From NCBI GenBank assembly GCA_004431415.1, contig QPMI01000692.1, positions 1 to 64,000 of the forward strand: DNA of 64,000 bases, read 5' to 3'. The notes below the pieces were generated by a model that worked only from the letters and a program-made list of their open reading frames with translations, searched no databases and had not been told where the DNA came from. The DNA comes from Cyanophora paradoxa. Lineage: Eukaryota; Glaucocystophyceae; Cyanophorales; Cyanophoraceae. Numbering within the stretch: position 1 is the first letter of the stretch; each line of letters opens with the position of its first letter. Below are positions 1 through 9,711 of this stretch, one piece after another. The translations under genes were made by a program, and so were the position numbers.

Positions 1-3000
1 GACTGCGGGGCGGACCCTTGGAGTCCACGATAGGGTTCGCTTACCCCCGCGTAGATTATTATGGCCGGGGCCGGCATCACGGCCGCCGGCGGGCTCATCT
101 ACCCCTGCCTCGACTTCGCAAAGCCACAAGTCGTCTTCTTCTCTGGCCTGTGGACAGTCGGTCCGCTGCACCCGCTCTAAAAATAGATGCGATCCAAAAA
201 ATAGATCGCGTCTCGCTGAGTAGTGTACCCCGGCCCAGACGTCGCGCTGCGGGGGGCGTACATGGCTTCGGGGAAGGCGCAGCTCGCGTTCGTCGCGACC
301 GCCACAGTCCTCATATGGACCGTCTGTGCGTCGTACCCCCGTTCCGTTTCCCCCCCCCCCCCTCCGGTGTACTTAACGAACTCCGTTCGCAGTCCCGCCG
401 ACTGGGGCATGCGAGTCCGCGGCCGACTACTTTGCGAATCTGATGTGTGCACGCGCCCTGCCCCGGCTGCTCCGCCCGCAGCGGAAGCGGAAACCGCGCC
501 CCTTCCGCCCCCGCAGGATCGCCGGCTGCGTACTCCCCCTCTCCTTCCTCTCGGTCCGGGTGCGCGCGAGCCCAACCCCGCGATTGCGCCGTACCCCTCC
601 TCTGCCCAACCCCCCGCCCCCCTTGAACTCCCCCCGCCCCCCAAACAAACAGGAGACGGAAGTCCGGCGGCGCTCCGATTTCGCCCGCGTCCGCTCCCTC
701 CGCTCCGAGGTTCGTCGTACCCCCAAGACCCCCTTCTTTCCTTCTTAAGCTTCTGTCTTCTTCCTTTTTTCCAGCTCCAGTGGGCGCGGGTGGAGGGGGA
801 CGGCCTCAGGGAGCACAACGAGCGGCTCCGCGAGCAGCTCGCCGCCCTCCAGCGTACGCCCCTCCGCTTCCCCCCCCCCGCTCCTTCCCCCCCCCCGCAT
901 TCCCGGAGCGAGCGGCTCGCCGCCGTCCTCCTCCTCCTCTCCTCCGCCTCCTAGGGGGCAGCCTGCTCACGTCTCTTTTTCTTCTTCTTCTTCCCCCCCG
1001 CCGCCCGCCGCCCTCCGTCTTCTTCGAATTCCCGCCTCCAGCCTCCTCGCTTCTAACTTCCTCCCTTGCTCCCCTTCCTTGCCTCCTGAACGGCCCTCTC
1101 TCGTCTCCTCTTCTTCCTCGCCCCCTTCCCGGCTGGCTGCCCCGCGCCCGACCCCCGGGATCAGCCGGGGCAGCCCCCCCCCCACGGGTCCGCCCCCCCC
1201 CGGGGGACCCCCTGGCTGGGATCGGGGGGGGTCCCGTCGCCCTCCGGGGCCCGCCCCGCGCCTCGGCCCCGGCCCCCCTCCTAAGCTCTCCGCCTCCTAG
1301 ACCTCCTCAACCGTCCCCCCGAACATCCCCCTCACTTCTCTCCTTCCCCTTCCTTCTCGCAGGCGAGAAGATGGGGGCCGACATCGACCTCGAGACGCCC
1401 CTCGCGAAGACGCTGCGCGCCCTCGACCAGCTCCGCTCCGACCCCCGTGCGCCCCGCGTACCCCCCCGGCCCGCGCATCTGATGCATCGTTTATTCGGCT
1501 CTTCACGCTCAAATTTTAGCATCATCGTTAGCTATAGCCCTTGGCTCTCTTAGCTAACAATCTTCAACCTCTCGACCTTCGACCCCGCTCCCCTATCAAG
1601 CTCACGCTTGGCTCGCCTGTAAGCTGCTGACCTATTCCCCCTGCCTTGGGGCGTGCGCAGGCCTGCGGGGGTTCGAGTGGGCGGGGCACGTGCTGGACTC
1701 GGCCATCACCACCCTCCTCGCCTCCAAGTCCATGTGCGCCAAGTCTAGAGCTAAGCTTAACTTGAGGGCCGCTTAGAAGCTCAAGAGCTTAGGAGCTTAG
1801 GGGCTGGGAGCAGCGTGTCTTCTCCTGTGTGAGGGAGGGAGCTGGGAGGGCGCTGGGAGCTCTAGCTTAAGCTTAATAGAGCTAATTTTAAGCTTAAGGC
1901 CGCTTATGCGACCAAAGCGAGCTGGAGCTTAGAAGAGGGGCGAGGCCCCTCCCCTCCCTCCCTCCCTCCCCTCCCTCCCTCCCCTCCCCTCCTCCTCCCC
2001 TCCCTCCCCTCCCTCCCTCCCTCCCCTCCCTCCCCTCCCTCCCTCCCTCCTCCCCTCCCTCCCCTCCCCTCCTTCCCCTCCTCCCTCCCTCCCTCATCTG
2101 ACTCTCCCCGCCTCTGACCCCTTCCTCGCTCCCCCCTGCAGCCTGGTGCCGGACCTGGTGGGGCAGGTCCGTGCCCGCGAGCGCCCCCCGCCGCCCTCCT
2201 CTTTCTGAACCAATCTTCCTTTCTCTCAAGAACCTTTCTGAACCTTTTTCTCTTTCTGGGCAGGTGCGGGAGGGCAAGCTGGCCCTCGACGCCGACGTCT
2301 CCCGCTGGCTCTTCGAGGAGGTGAGAGGAGATTCGATATATAGATCTTCAACTCTAGCTCTATGTCCACGATTAGATCCTAGCTCCCGCTGGCTCTTCGA
2401 GGTGCTGCGATAAGGCCACAATTGGATCCCAGCTCTAGTTCTAGAGGCCCGTCTCCCGCTGGCTCTTCGAGGAGGTGCGATGGGATAAGATCCGATCTCA
2501 TCTCAGATTAGATCCATGGCCACGATTAGATCCCAGCTTTAGATTCGATAGATCTTCAACTCTAGCTCTAGCTTGCTCTGAGCTGGGACCCGGCGGCCCT
2601 AGAGTTCCGGTACATAGCTCTGGCCCAAGCTCAAAGTAGCTAGATCAATCTCTAGAGTGCGCTAAAATCCGGCGGCTCTAGATCTCCGATAGCTAGCTCT
2701 GGCGAGGAGGTGCGCTCAGATTCGATAGATCTGCAACTCTAGCTCTAACTAGATTCTAGATTCTAGATTCTAATCTGCTCTGGATAGCTAGATTCTAGGT
2801 CTGCTCCCGCTGGCTCTTAAGCTTCGAGGAGTTGCGATCAGCCTGGCAGATTCGATCCCATCCGATATCATCTAGCTCTAGCTTAGATCCCAGATCCTCC
2901 GATCCGTCCGATCGGCTAGGCCCAAGCTATAGTATCCGAAATTGTGACCTTGGCTGGGTACTCACTGGCGGCCCGGCTCGCAATCGCAGGTGGCGCCTGC

Positions 3001-6000
3001 CCAGCGGCCCAAGGACGGACCCCCTTCGTCCCGCCTCCAGCCCTTCTCCCCGGTCCCGCCGCCCGCCCCGTGCGCCGCCCCCCCCCCCCCCCCTCCCCCC
3101 CCCCGGCCCTCCGTCCATCCATCCATCCCGATCCGCCCCTAACGTTCTTCCTTGCCGCAGCGGCTCGGCCCCCAGCTCGCCCTCCCAGGGCCCCCTCGTA
3201 CCCCCCGCCGGCCGCTCCCCGCCCGTGCTTCTCACCCTCAGCCCCGAGGTCTTTCTTCTTCTTTTTCGCCTTTTCTTTCCTTTTTCATCTCTTTTTTTTC
3301 CGCGCGCAGGGCGATCAACCCGCCACCCCCGAGCGGGTACCCCTGCCCCTTCTGGACGGGTACCTGTCCGAGGCCCGCCGTCTCGCCCCCCGCCTCACCC
3401 TTTGGGACGAGTTCGACATCCGCGAGGCGCGTACCCCCCTCAACGCCCCCCCCCTTCTAATCCCTCTACCCCCTTAGGTCGAGCGCCTCTCGGGGGGGCG
3501 GCCCCTCGTCGCGATCGGCCTGGCCGCAATCGAGGCGCGTACCCCCCGCCCCACCCCGAAGCGTACCCCTGACGCGCTCGTTCCCCCCTAGGGCCTGGGC
3601 CTGGCCTCGCGGCTCCCGATCGACCTACCCCGCCTGACGGCCTTTCTCGAGGCCGTCGAGGCGGGGTACAAGGCCCTCCCGTACCACAAGTTCGCTCCTT
3701 ATGTTCCTTACGCATCCTCCTCCTCCCTCCTCGCTCCTTACGCCCCCTACTCCTCCTCAGCCGGACGCACGCGGCGGACGTGTGCCAGTCGATGGCGGTC
3801 GTGCTGCTGCGGGGCGGCCTCGCCTCGCGCCTCTCCGACATCGAGCAGGTCCGTTGTCACAGGCGAAGGGACGATATCTAGAGATGTAAGAGGTGGAGGA
3901 TTAGAATAAGGATCTAAGCTCGCCGACCCAAGAAGAGCTAAGATAAGGGATCTGACCTGACCTGATCTGACCTCTTACCTCTTTTCCCCCCCTCTTTAAC
4001 GCCCGGCAGCTCGCCGCCTTTCTGGCGTGCGTCGTCCACGGTGCGACCCGATGAGCTTTTAGAGGGCTTCGGTGGCTATAATTAGATAAACCGGAGGGAC
4101 CTGGGATTAGCCCTCCAAGCTTCGCTCTTGATGGGCTCTCCGATGAGCTTTGAAAGAGCTTTAATTTGGTGGTCAGATGAACCTTGGGGGGCCTGGGTTG
4201 GCTATCTAAGCTCGGCTCTTGATGAGCTCTAGAGTGCGCTGCGGCCGGCGCCTCTGCCTCCTTCCGCCCCTCACACCGCCAATTCGGTGGTTAGAGAGCT
4301 TTGAGAGAGAGAGAGCATTGCTTGCTAGATAAGCTCTGGAAGAGCTTTGATTTGGTGGTAGACGAGCTCTTGTGGTGGTTGGTTAGGCCGCCGGCTAACG
4401 AGCTCTGAGAGGGCTTCGGTGGCCATAATTAGATGAGCCGTGGGGACCTGGATTAGCTGTAGCCTAGATGAAGCCTAGAAGAGCGCTAGATTGCGCTGTA
4501 GCCGGCGCCCCTGCCCCCCTTGCCCCCTCGCTCGCACCCGATTCACCCGGCTCCCGGGGTACAGACTTCGAGCACCCGGGGTTCAACAACAACTACCTGG
4601 TCAACACGGGGGACCCCCTCGCCGTCCTCTACAACGACAGGTGGGCGTACCCCCCCCCTTCCCCCTCCACCCCCAGGAGACCCCTCCTAAAGAGAGCCCG
4701 CTCAGGAGCCCGCTGGAGTCGCACCACGTCGCGGGTTCGGATCCCCGCGCTTCCCCTTCCCTCTTCCGACCCGTACCCCCTAAACCTTCGTTCGCAGCGA
4801 GCTGGCGGGCGCTGCGGGAGCCCCGGTACAACTTCTTGGAGGGCCTACCCCGGTCCGACCTGAAGGACCTCCGCAAGACCGTCATCGACATGGTACCCCC
4901 CTCCCCTAAACTTCCCCCCCTTACTTCCTCCCCCCTCCTCTCCCGCTGGGGCGTCCCTCCGCTCCGCCCCTCCTGCTGTCTGCTGCCTATCCCATCTGAA
5001 TTTGATCTTGCCCTGAACACCCCTCCTGCCCTGTCCCGACTCTGTACCCCCCGCAGGTCCTCGCGACGGACATGAGCCAGCACTTCGAGATCCTCGGAGC
5101 CTTCAAGAAGCGCGCCGGTACCCGCCCCCCGATCCCTCCCTCCCCGGGCGCCGGGGTACAGCTTTGGGTGACGTCGGCCTGGGCTCGCGCGGCCAGCGGC
5201 GGGATTCCTCCCCCCCGGAGCCGAGCCCCCGATCATCCCCCCCGCTTCCTTCGTCGTCGCGTCCGGCCCCGGGTCCCGCCGCGCCTCGGTACCCCCCTTT
5301 CCTCTCTCTAGAAATCACGCGCTCTAAATTTAGCCAAACCCGCGCAGCGCGCGGACTCGATCAGCCGCGTACACCCGCAGCCGACCCTCAAGACCGTCGC
5401 CGAGGCGGGGGGCGAGGACGGCCTTGCTGGCTCCCTCTCCCGCCCCGTCTCCGCCGCGAGCCTCACGACTCAGCGCCTGAGCGCCGGCCCCGGCGCCGGC
5501 GCCCTCGGAACGGCGCGGCGCCACGGGCCCACCCCGCCCAAAACGGCGGCGCCCCAGGCCCCGGGGATGGGGACCGGTATCTTCTCGCCTGGCGTCTCCT
5601 CGCACGCGCTGGTACCCCTGCCGCTCCTTCCCCCCTCTGAATCCCTTCAGGCCGACGACCGGTGCGCGGAGTACCCCTGCCATCTTCCTCCCCCCCCCCC
5701 TTCGAAATTCAAATGACGCCCCCTGCAGGCGTCTAATCCTCTCCATGGCGATCAAGGTACCCCCCACCTTACCCTACACCACCCCGCCTCGTCTAATCCT
5801 GTACCCGCAGGCCTGCGACATCGGGCACGGCGCCAAGCGGCTCGATCTCCACGTCGATTGGTCCCGCCGCGTCTCCGCCGAGTTCTACAACCAGGTACCC
5901 CCCTCCAACTCATTTCCCCCACCCGTTCTCAACTTCCCCCCCCCCCCTACAGGGCGACCAGGAGCGGGCCCAGGGACTCGAGGTATCCCCCCTCATGGAC

Positions 6001-6249
6001 CGGAACTCGGCGAACCTCCCCCGCAGCCAGATCGGTACCCCCCTCTGATCGATTCGTCGATCCTCGTCGCCCCAGTACGCTGACCGGGGTACAGGTTTCT
6101 TCGACTTCATATGCCTCCCGAGCTACGAGGCGCTGGTGGGGGTACTCCCCGCTCTCCGCGAGACCTTCCTGGGGAGCGCCCGCCGCAACTACGCGCACTG
6201 GCAGGAGCTGGCGGCCGCGGCGGCCGCCGGGCTCTCCCCCACCCCCTAG
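1..6249 (+). CDS. Cyclic-nucleotide phosphodiesterase (class I PDE catalytic domain), multi-exon, 5' end outside window
   Basis: This enzyme would hydrolyse cAMP and/or cGMP. The catalytic domain is read across short exons. HAADVCQS lies near 3770. The metal-binding HDFEHPGFNNN motif is split by an intron (CAC-G before 4041, AC-TTC after 4564). NDR/SPLESHH follows near 4640-4730, LATDMSQHFEILG near 5060, CDIGHGAKRLDLHVDW near 5813-5860, and SQIGFFDF spans 6020-6110. These match the ordered PDE signature, including the invariant Gln in SQIGFFDF. Upstream exons suggest hydrophobic membrane segments (about 65-175 and 225-335) and a short coiled coil (about 770-857). The protein may therefore be a membrane-anchored PDE, but the N-terminal exon structure is uncertain. 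It ends with TAG at 6247-6249. Family assignment is firm; substrate preference cannot be told. Confidence 0.85.
1943..2097. repeat. Polypyrimidine CCCTCCCT minisatellite inside a PDE intron
   Basis: About 150 bp of almost pure C/T on the plus strand, in irregular CCCT/CCCCT units. The opposite strand is G/A-rich and could form triplex or G-quadruplex structures. It lies between PDE exons. Confidence 0.85.
4041..4564 (+). other. PDE intron splitting the catalytic HD motif; ends GGGGTACAG
   Basis: The donor GTGCGA follows CAC-G and the acceptor is CCCGGGGTACAG. Joining gives His-Asp-Phe-Glu-His-Pro-Gly, exactly the PDE metal-binding motif, which validates both splice sites. The GGGGTACAG acceptor is the same one seen in introns 5118-5161 and 6035-6094. 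Confidence 0.75.
5118..5161 (+). other. 44-nt PDE intron with GTACCC donor and GGGGTACAG acceptor
   Basis: This intron begins GTACCC and ends GGGGTACAG, so its ends are inverted complements of each other. The upstream exon ends in the PDE block LATDMSQHFEILGAFKKR. It is very short for a spliceosomal intron. The downstream exon is less clear than the upstream one. Confidence 0.55.
6035..6094 (+). other. 60-nt PDE intron with GTACCCCC donor and GGGGTACAG acceptor
   Basis: Removing it joins CAG ATC G to GT TTC TTC GAC. This restores Gln-Ile-Gly-Phe-Phe-Asp, the conserved PDE block with the nucleotide-selecting Gln. The ends are inverted complements (GTACCCC and GGGGTAC). Confidence 0.75.
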
Positions 6250-7524
6250 CCCGTTCCGTGGCCTCCCCTCTTTCTCTCTTTCTCGTACCCCCTTCGCCTC
6301 TTCTTCCCCAACTTCGTTCCCTGGCCTCGCCCGCCTTTACACGGCTCAGTTCCACAGTGGTCGCTGTCATGTTGCGACGATCGCTTTTCCCAGCAGTCTC
6401 TTTACTAAGTGACTTCAGTGTTCTGTATCTGTCTGTATTAGAATCCTCTCATGTAGAATTAGATTAGATGATCCGTGATGTTTCGTTCGTCAAGCTCCGC
6501 GGCCGCTGGCCTAGGGCCTTGTACAGACCTATATATCACGAACTCGCGTTACCGCGATGCTGATGCCACCCTTTCAAGTTACTGTTGATTTCAGGACGAG
6601 ATTTCAAAACAGTTTAGGAGCGCGCTCGGTGTTCATGAGGTAGCTGAGCTCGCGGTAGCTCGTCTTTATATGTATGCAAAGGTGTGTAAATTAAATTCAG
6701 ACAGATCCAGATCTAGATCCGATGATCTCTAACTACATAGCCCTGCCACGGTGTCATGATGATCCGCCTCCAAGCTCCACTCTAGTACTGCCAGGCTGTT
6801 CGCCGTCCATAAGTGCACGCATTTTAATTTCATATATATAGTTATAACCGTTTTGAACGAGCTCTAGCCATAGCTAAGAATTCGAAGAGGGCTATAGCCT
6901 CAGGGCCTGCTCATGATCACGGGCGCGGCCTAGGCCCCGGGGCCGGGCGCGGCCTCCTAATCCTATAGCTATGGGGCCTGGCCTGATCCTAATCCTCTGG
7001 GGCCTAATCCTATCGATATCGCGGCATCCTTATCCTAATCCTAACCCTAATCCTAAGATCTGAGGGTCACGGGCCTGGTCACGGGCCGGCGCCGGGCGCG
7101 GCCTCCGGATCCTCCGGATCCCGGGCCTAGCCTGGGCTCGAAGGCGCCCCCAGGCCCGGGCCCGGGCCTCCCCCGAGATTTCAAAACAGGACGACATAGG
7201 CCTGAGGCCTGAGGTCTAGATCTAGATAACGAACGACAGGTCGAGATTTCGAATTCGAATTCAGACAGGCCTGAGGTCTAGATAATTGACAAAGAGGGCT
7301 CCCGCGGCTGTGCCTGGCCTAGCTAGCCTGTGCTCGTCCCCGGGCCCGGGCCTCCCCCTTCGAATTAAAATAATATTCCGATTTCGAGTCCGCCGGCGCC
7401 TCTCCGGACCCAGACCCGACCCCGCGCGCCTCCGCGCCGCCGGTGCGGGCGGCCTTCATTGACTACCGATGACTACTTCATTACAACAATTTCAATTATA
7501 CGTATACTACAAATTGGGTACTAG
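6250..7524. other. Intergenic region without a recognised gene
   Basis: No frame in this 1.3 kb looks coding. It holds palindromic GGCCCGGGCC-type stretches, two copies of the phrase GAGATTTCAAAACAG (about 6598 and 7175), and a short run of telomere-like CCTAA units near 7027-7056. It lies between the 3' ends of the convergent PDE and TadA genes. Confidence 0.6.
7027..7056. repeat. Degenerate CCCTAA/CCTAATC telomere-like repeat
   Basis: Four to five irregular CCTAA units, one of them the exact CCCTAA, following other scattered TAATCC units from about 6955. The complement resembles TTAGGG telomere repeats, but the tract is short and imperfect. Confidence 0.35.
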
Positions 7525-8563
7525 CTAAGAGGGCTCCCGTGTCTGACCGCAGGCCTCGTCGCCTCCTCCGCGGCCTGGGCTCGAACCCTCCCCCCTCGAG
7601 CTCCTTTCCGACCTCGCGTCAGCGTTGACGTCACGGTCCGCCGTCGCCTCTCCGGACCCGGCCGCGGACCCGACCCCGCGCGCCTCCGCACGGGCGGCCT
7701 CGGTCGCCGCGCGGCGCGCCCGGAAGAACGCCCGCATGAGCTCCGCCGAGTCTTCGGCGAGTACCCCCCGCGTGCTCCTGAGGCTGGGGTGCATGGGGTG
7801 CGGCGGCCCGGCCTCGAGAAGGTGTACCCAGGATCCCATGGCGCCGTGCCTAAGGTCCGGCGCCCCGTAGACCACGCGCCCGACGCGGGCGAGGAGCATG
7901 GCGCCCAGGCACATGCTGCAGGGCTCCAGAGTGCAGTAGAGGGTCGTACCCTCCAGCCGCCAGTTCTCCACGGCCCGCGACTACGCCGTCATGAACAGGT
8001 AATCGGATCAAATCGAGGCAGACGCCCGCACCGCGGATCGAATCGCGAGGATCTCCGCGTGCGCCGTCGCGTCACGCAGGCCCTCCACTTCGTTCGCGCC
8101 CTCCGCGACCACCTCCCCGTCCCGCACGACGACGGCCCCGATCGGAACCTCGCCCCGCGCGGCCGCCTCCCGCGCGAGCCGCAGCGCGCGGCGCATGAAC
8201 TCCTCGTCCTGAGGCTCCGCAGGCACCTCCTCGTGCGGCTTCGGCGGCTCGGGCGTCTCCCGCCTCCTCCGCACCCGAGCGACGATCGGGTCTGCAGTCG
8301 ACGCAGCGCGTGCCGCCCCTGAGGCGCGCGGGTCAGCGATGCGCACGCGATCGTTAGCTAAGACGAGGGAACTGCTCACCGCGCCACACTTGCACGCGCA
8401 GGGCCCGCGGCGTGCCGAGCCAGGAAGCGGTGTGCAGCCGGCGCGGGCTGGGCGGCACCCGCACCGCCGAGCAGGCTGCCGCTGAGGTCCTCATCGAACG
8501 GGGCCGGGCCGCGAGGCCCGCTGGCCGCCTCAGGGCGAACGCCAACCCCACGAAGGCGCGCAT
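7525..8563 (-). CDS. tadA: tRNA adenosine deaminase, TadA/ADAT2 family, with organelle transit-like leader
   Basis: Predicted to convert A34 to inosine in a tRNA anticodon. Three exons fit perfectly: 8563-8380, 8318-8032 and 7980-7525. They have matched phases and total 309 codons including a TAG stop. The zinc-dependent deaminase signature is complete: HAE within TAHAEILAIR supplies the zinc His and catalytic Glu, and PCSMC within TLEPCSMCLGAM supplies the two zinc Cys. VPIGAVVV and NWRLEGTTLY are also typical. The first exon (about 60 residues) is rich in Arg, Ala and Ser and almost lacks acidic residues, as in mitochondrial or plastid targeting leaders. The bacterial-type domain plus leader suggests an organelle enzyme that makes inosine in tRNA-Arg(ACG). 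Targeting is inference. Confidence 0.85.
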
Positions 8564-8617
8564 CGTCGGCTGTACCCCACCCGACCAAAGCAGTCGGAAG
8601 CACTCGGAAGCAGCTTC
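8564..8617. promoter_or_regulatory. Short bidirectional promoter between TadA and the coiled-coil gene
   Basis: Only 54 bp separate the two divergent predicted start codons (8563 minus and 8618 plus). Any promoter elements must be shared or lie in the 5' exons. No TATA box is visible. Confidence 0.4.
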
Positions 8618-9594
8618 ATGGGGGCCTTCTCGATGAACCCCACAAGCATCCGCGTGAACAGGCTAACTAATGAAGACAATGACGGGCCCGATGCAGTGGG
8701 CCCGCGCGACCTCATCCTCACGCACGCTGCTCTGGAGTCCGAGGTCGAGAAGTGCGCTCCCGCCGCTGTGCTCCGGCGTCTGTGACCTCAGCTTAGCGCT
8801 CCTGTGCCGCTGTATAGCCCGCCAACGCGCTGCGCCGCAGGTTCCTTGAGGAGGAGAGCTGGAACGAGATCCAGGACATTGCAAGGACGGTGCACGCGCC
8901 CGGGCGAGCTGAAAGGCCGCTAAGATCAGCCTCTCACGCCTCCCGCCGCTGCAGTTCGACGACGAGGACAAGTTTGAGAAGGACAAGATGCTAGGGTGCT
9001 TTACGGCCTCCGCCGCGCGGCGCGGCGCGCGCCAACGCCGCGTACAGGCAAGTAAAGGACTTCAGCGGTGCAATAGACCAGCTGGAGGAGCAGGCGAGTC
9101 GATTAAACGAGGAGCTCGACCTGGCGGCGAACGAGGCGGAGGACGCGGAGAAGGAGAAGCTGGCGGAAGGCGCGCGCACGCGCCGCAGCAGGCGCCGCGC
9201 GCGCTCAAGGGCTCACGCGAGCGAGCGAGCGCCGCGCAGAAGTGTCGAAGGTGGTGCTGGAGGAAGAGGCGAAGGCGGAGCGTGAGGTGGAAGAGTTCAG
9301 CGCAGCGAGTGCGCGCACGCACGCGCCGCCGCGCCCCTTCCTTACTTTTCCGCGCTCGCCGCTTATGTCTACGCAGCGGTCTCAGCGGTAGAGCGCCTGA
9401 GGAGAGAGAACGAGATCCTCCGGAAGTGCCTGGGCCGGACCGCGGGGGGGACGGGGACGGGGCGGCCGGCGGTCAGCGGCGCGGGCGTCTCGTTCCAGGA
9501 GTACGTGTCGGCGGTGAAGGCGGCCGGCGGCGGCGGCGGCTCGGGCGTTGCCTTCGGAGTCACTAGCGGGGCGGGCGTCGCCAGCAAGCGGTAG
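8618..9594 (+). CDS. Small coiled-coil protein, multi-exon, function unknown
   Basis: The start is the first ATG at 8618 (MGAFSMNPTSIRVNRLTNED). Exon 1 ends near 8772, before GTCTGTGACC. Later exons read FLEEESWNEIQDIART (about 8841-8888), FDDEDKFEKDK (about 8954-8987), then a charged helix with QLEEQASRLNEELDLA (about 9030-9170), a short VVLEEEAKAEREVEEF piece (near 9250), and a last exon beginning VERLRRENEILRKCLG. The Leu/Glu/Arg heptad pattern indicates coiled coils. A Gly/Val-rich tail ends in TAG at 9592-9594. I do not recognise the family. Exon limits are approximate except for the first and last. Confidence 0.6.
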
Positions 9595-9711
9595 CTATAG
9601 TTAGCCACCGGGTGGCCTAGCTGGGTTTCGGTCGACGTGTTGTTGCTTCTTGTACATTACACATATTTCAAGCTAGGATTCGGAGCCTTTGCAGAAGTAC
9701 ACTTCTGGGGC

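Noticed and set aside
7027-7056. True telomere or chromosome end
   Set aside because: The units are few and irregular, and genes continue on both sides.
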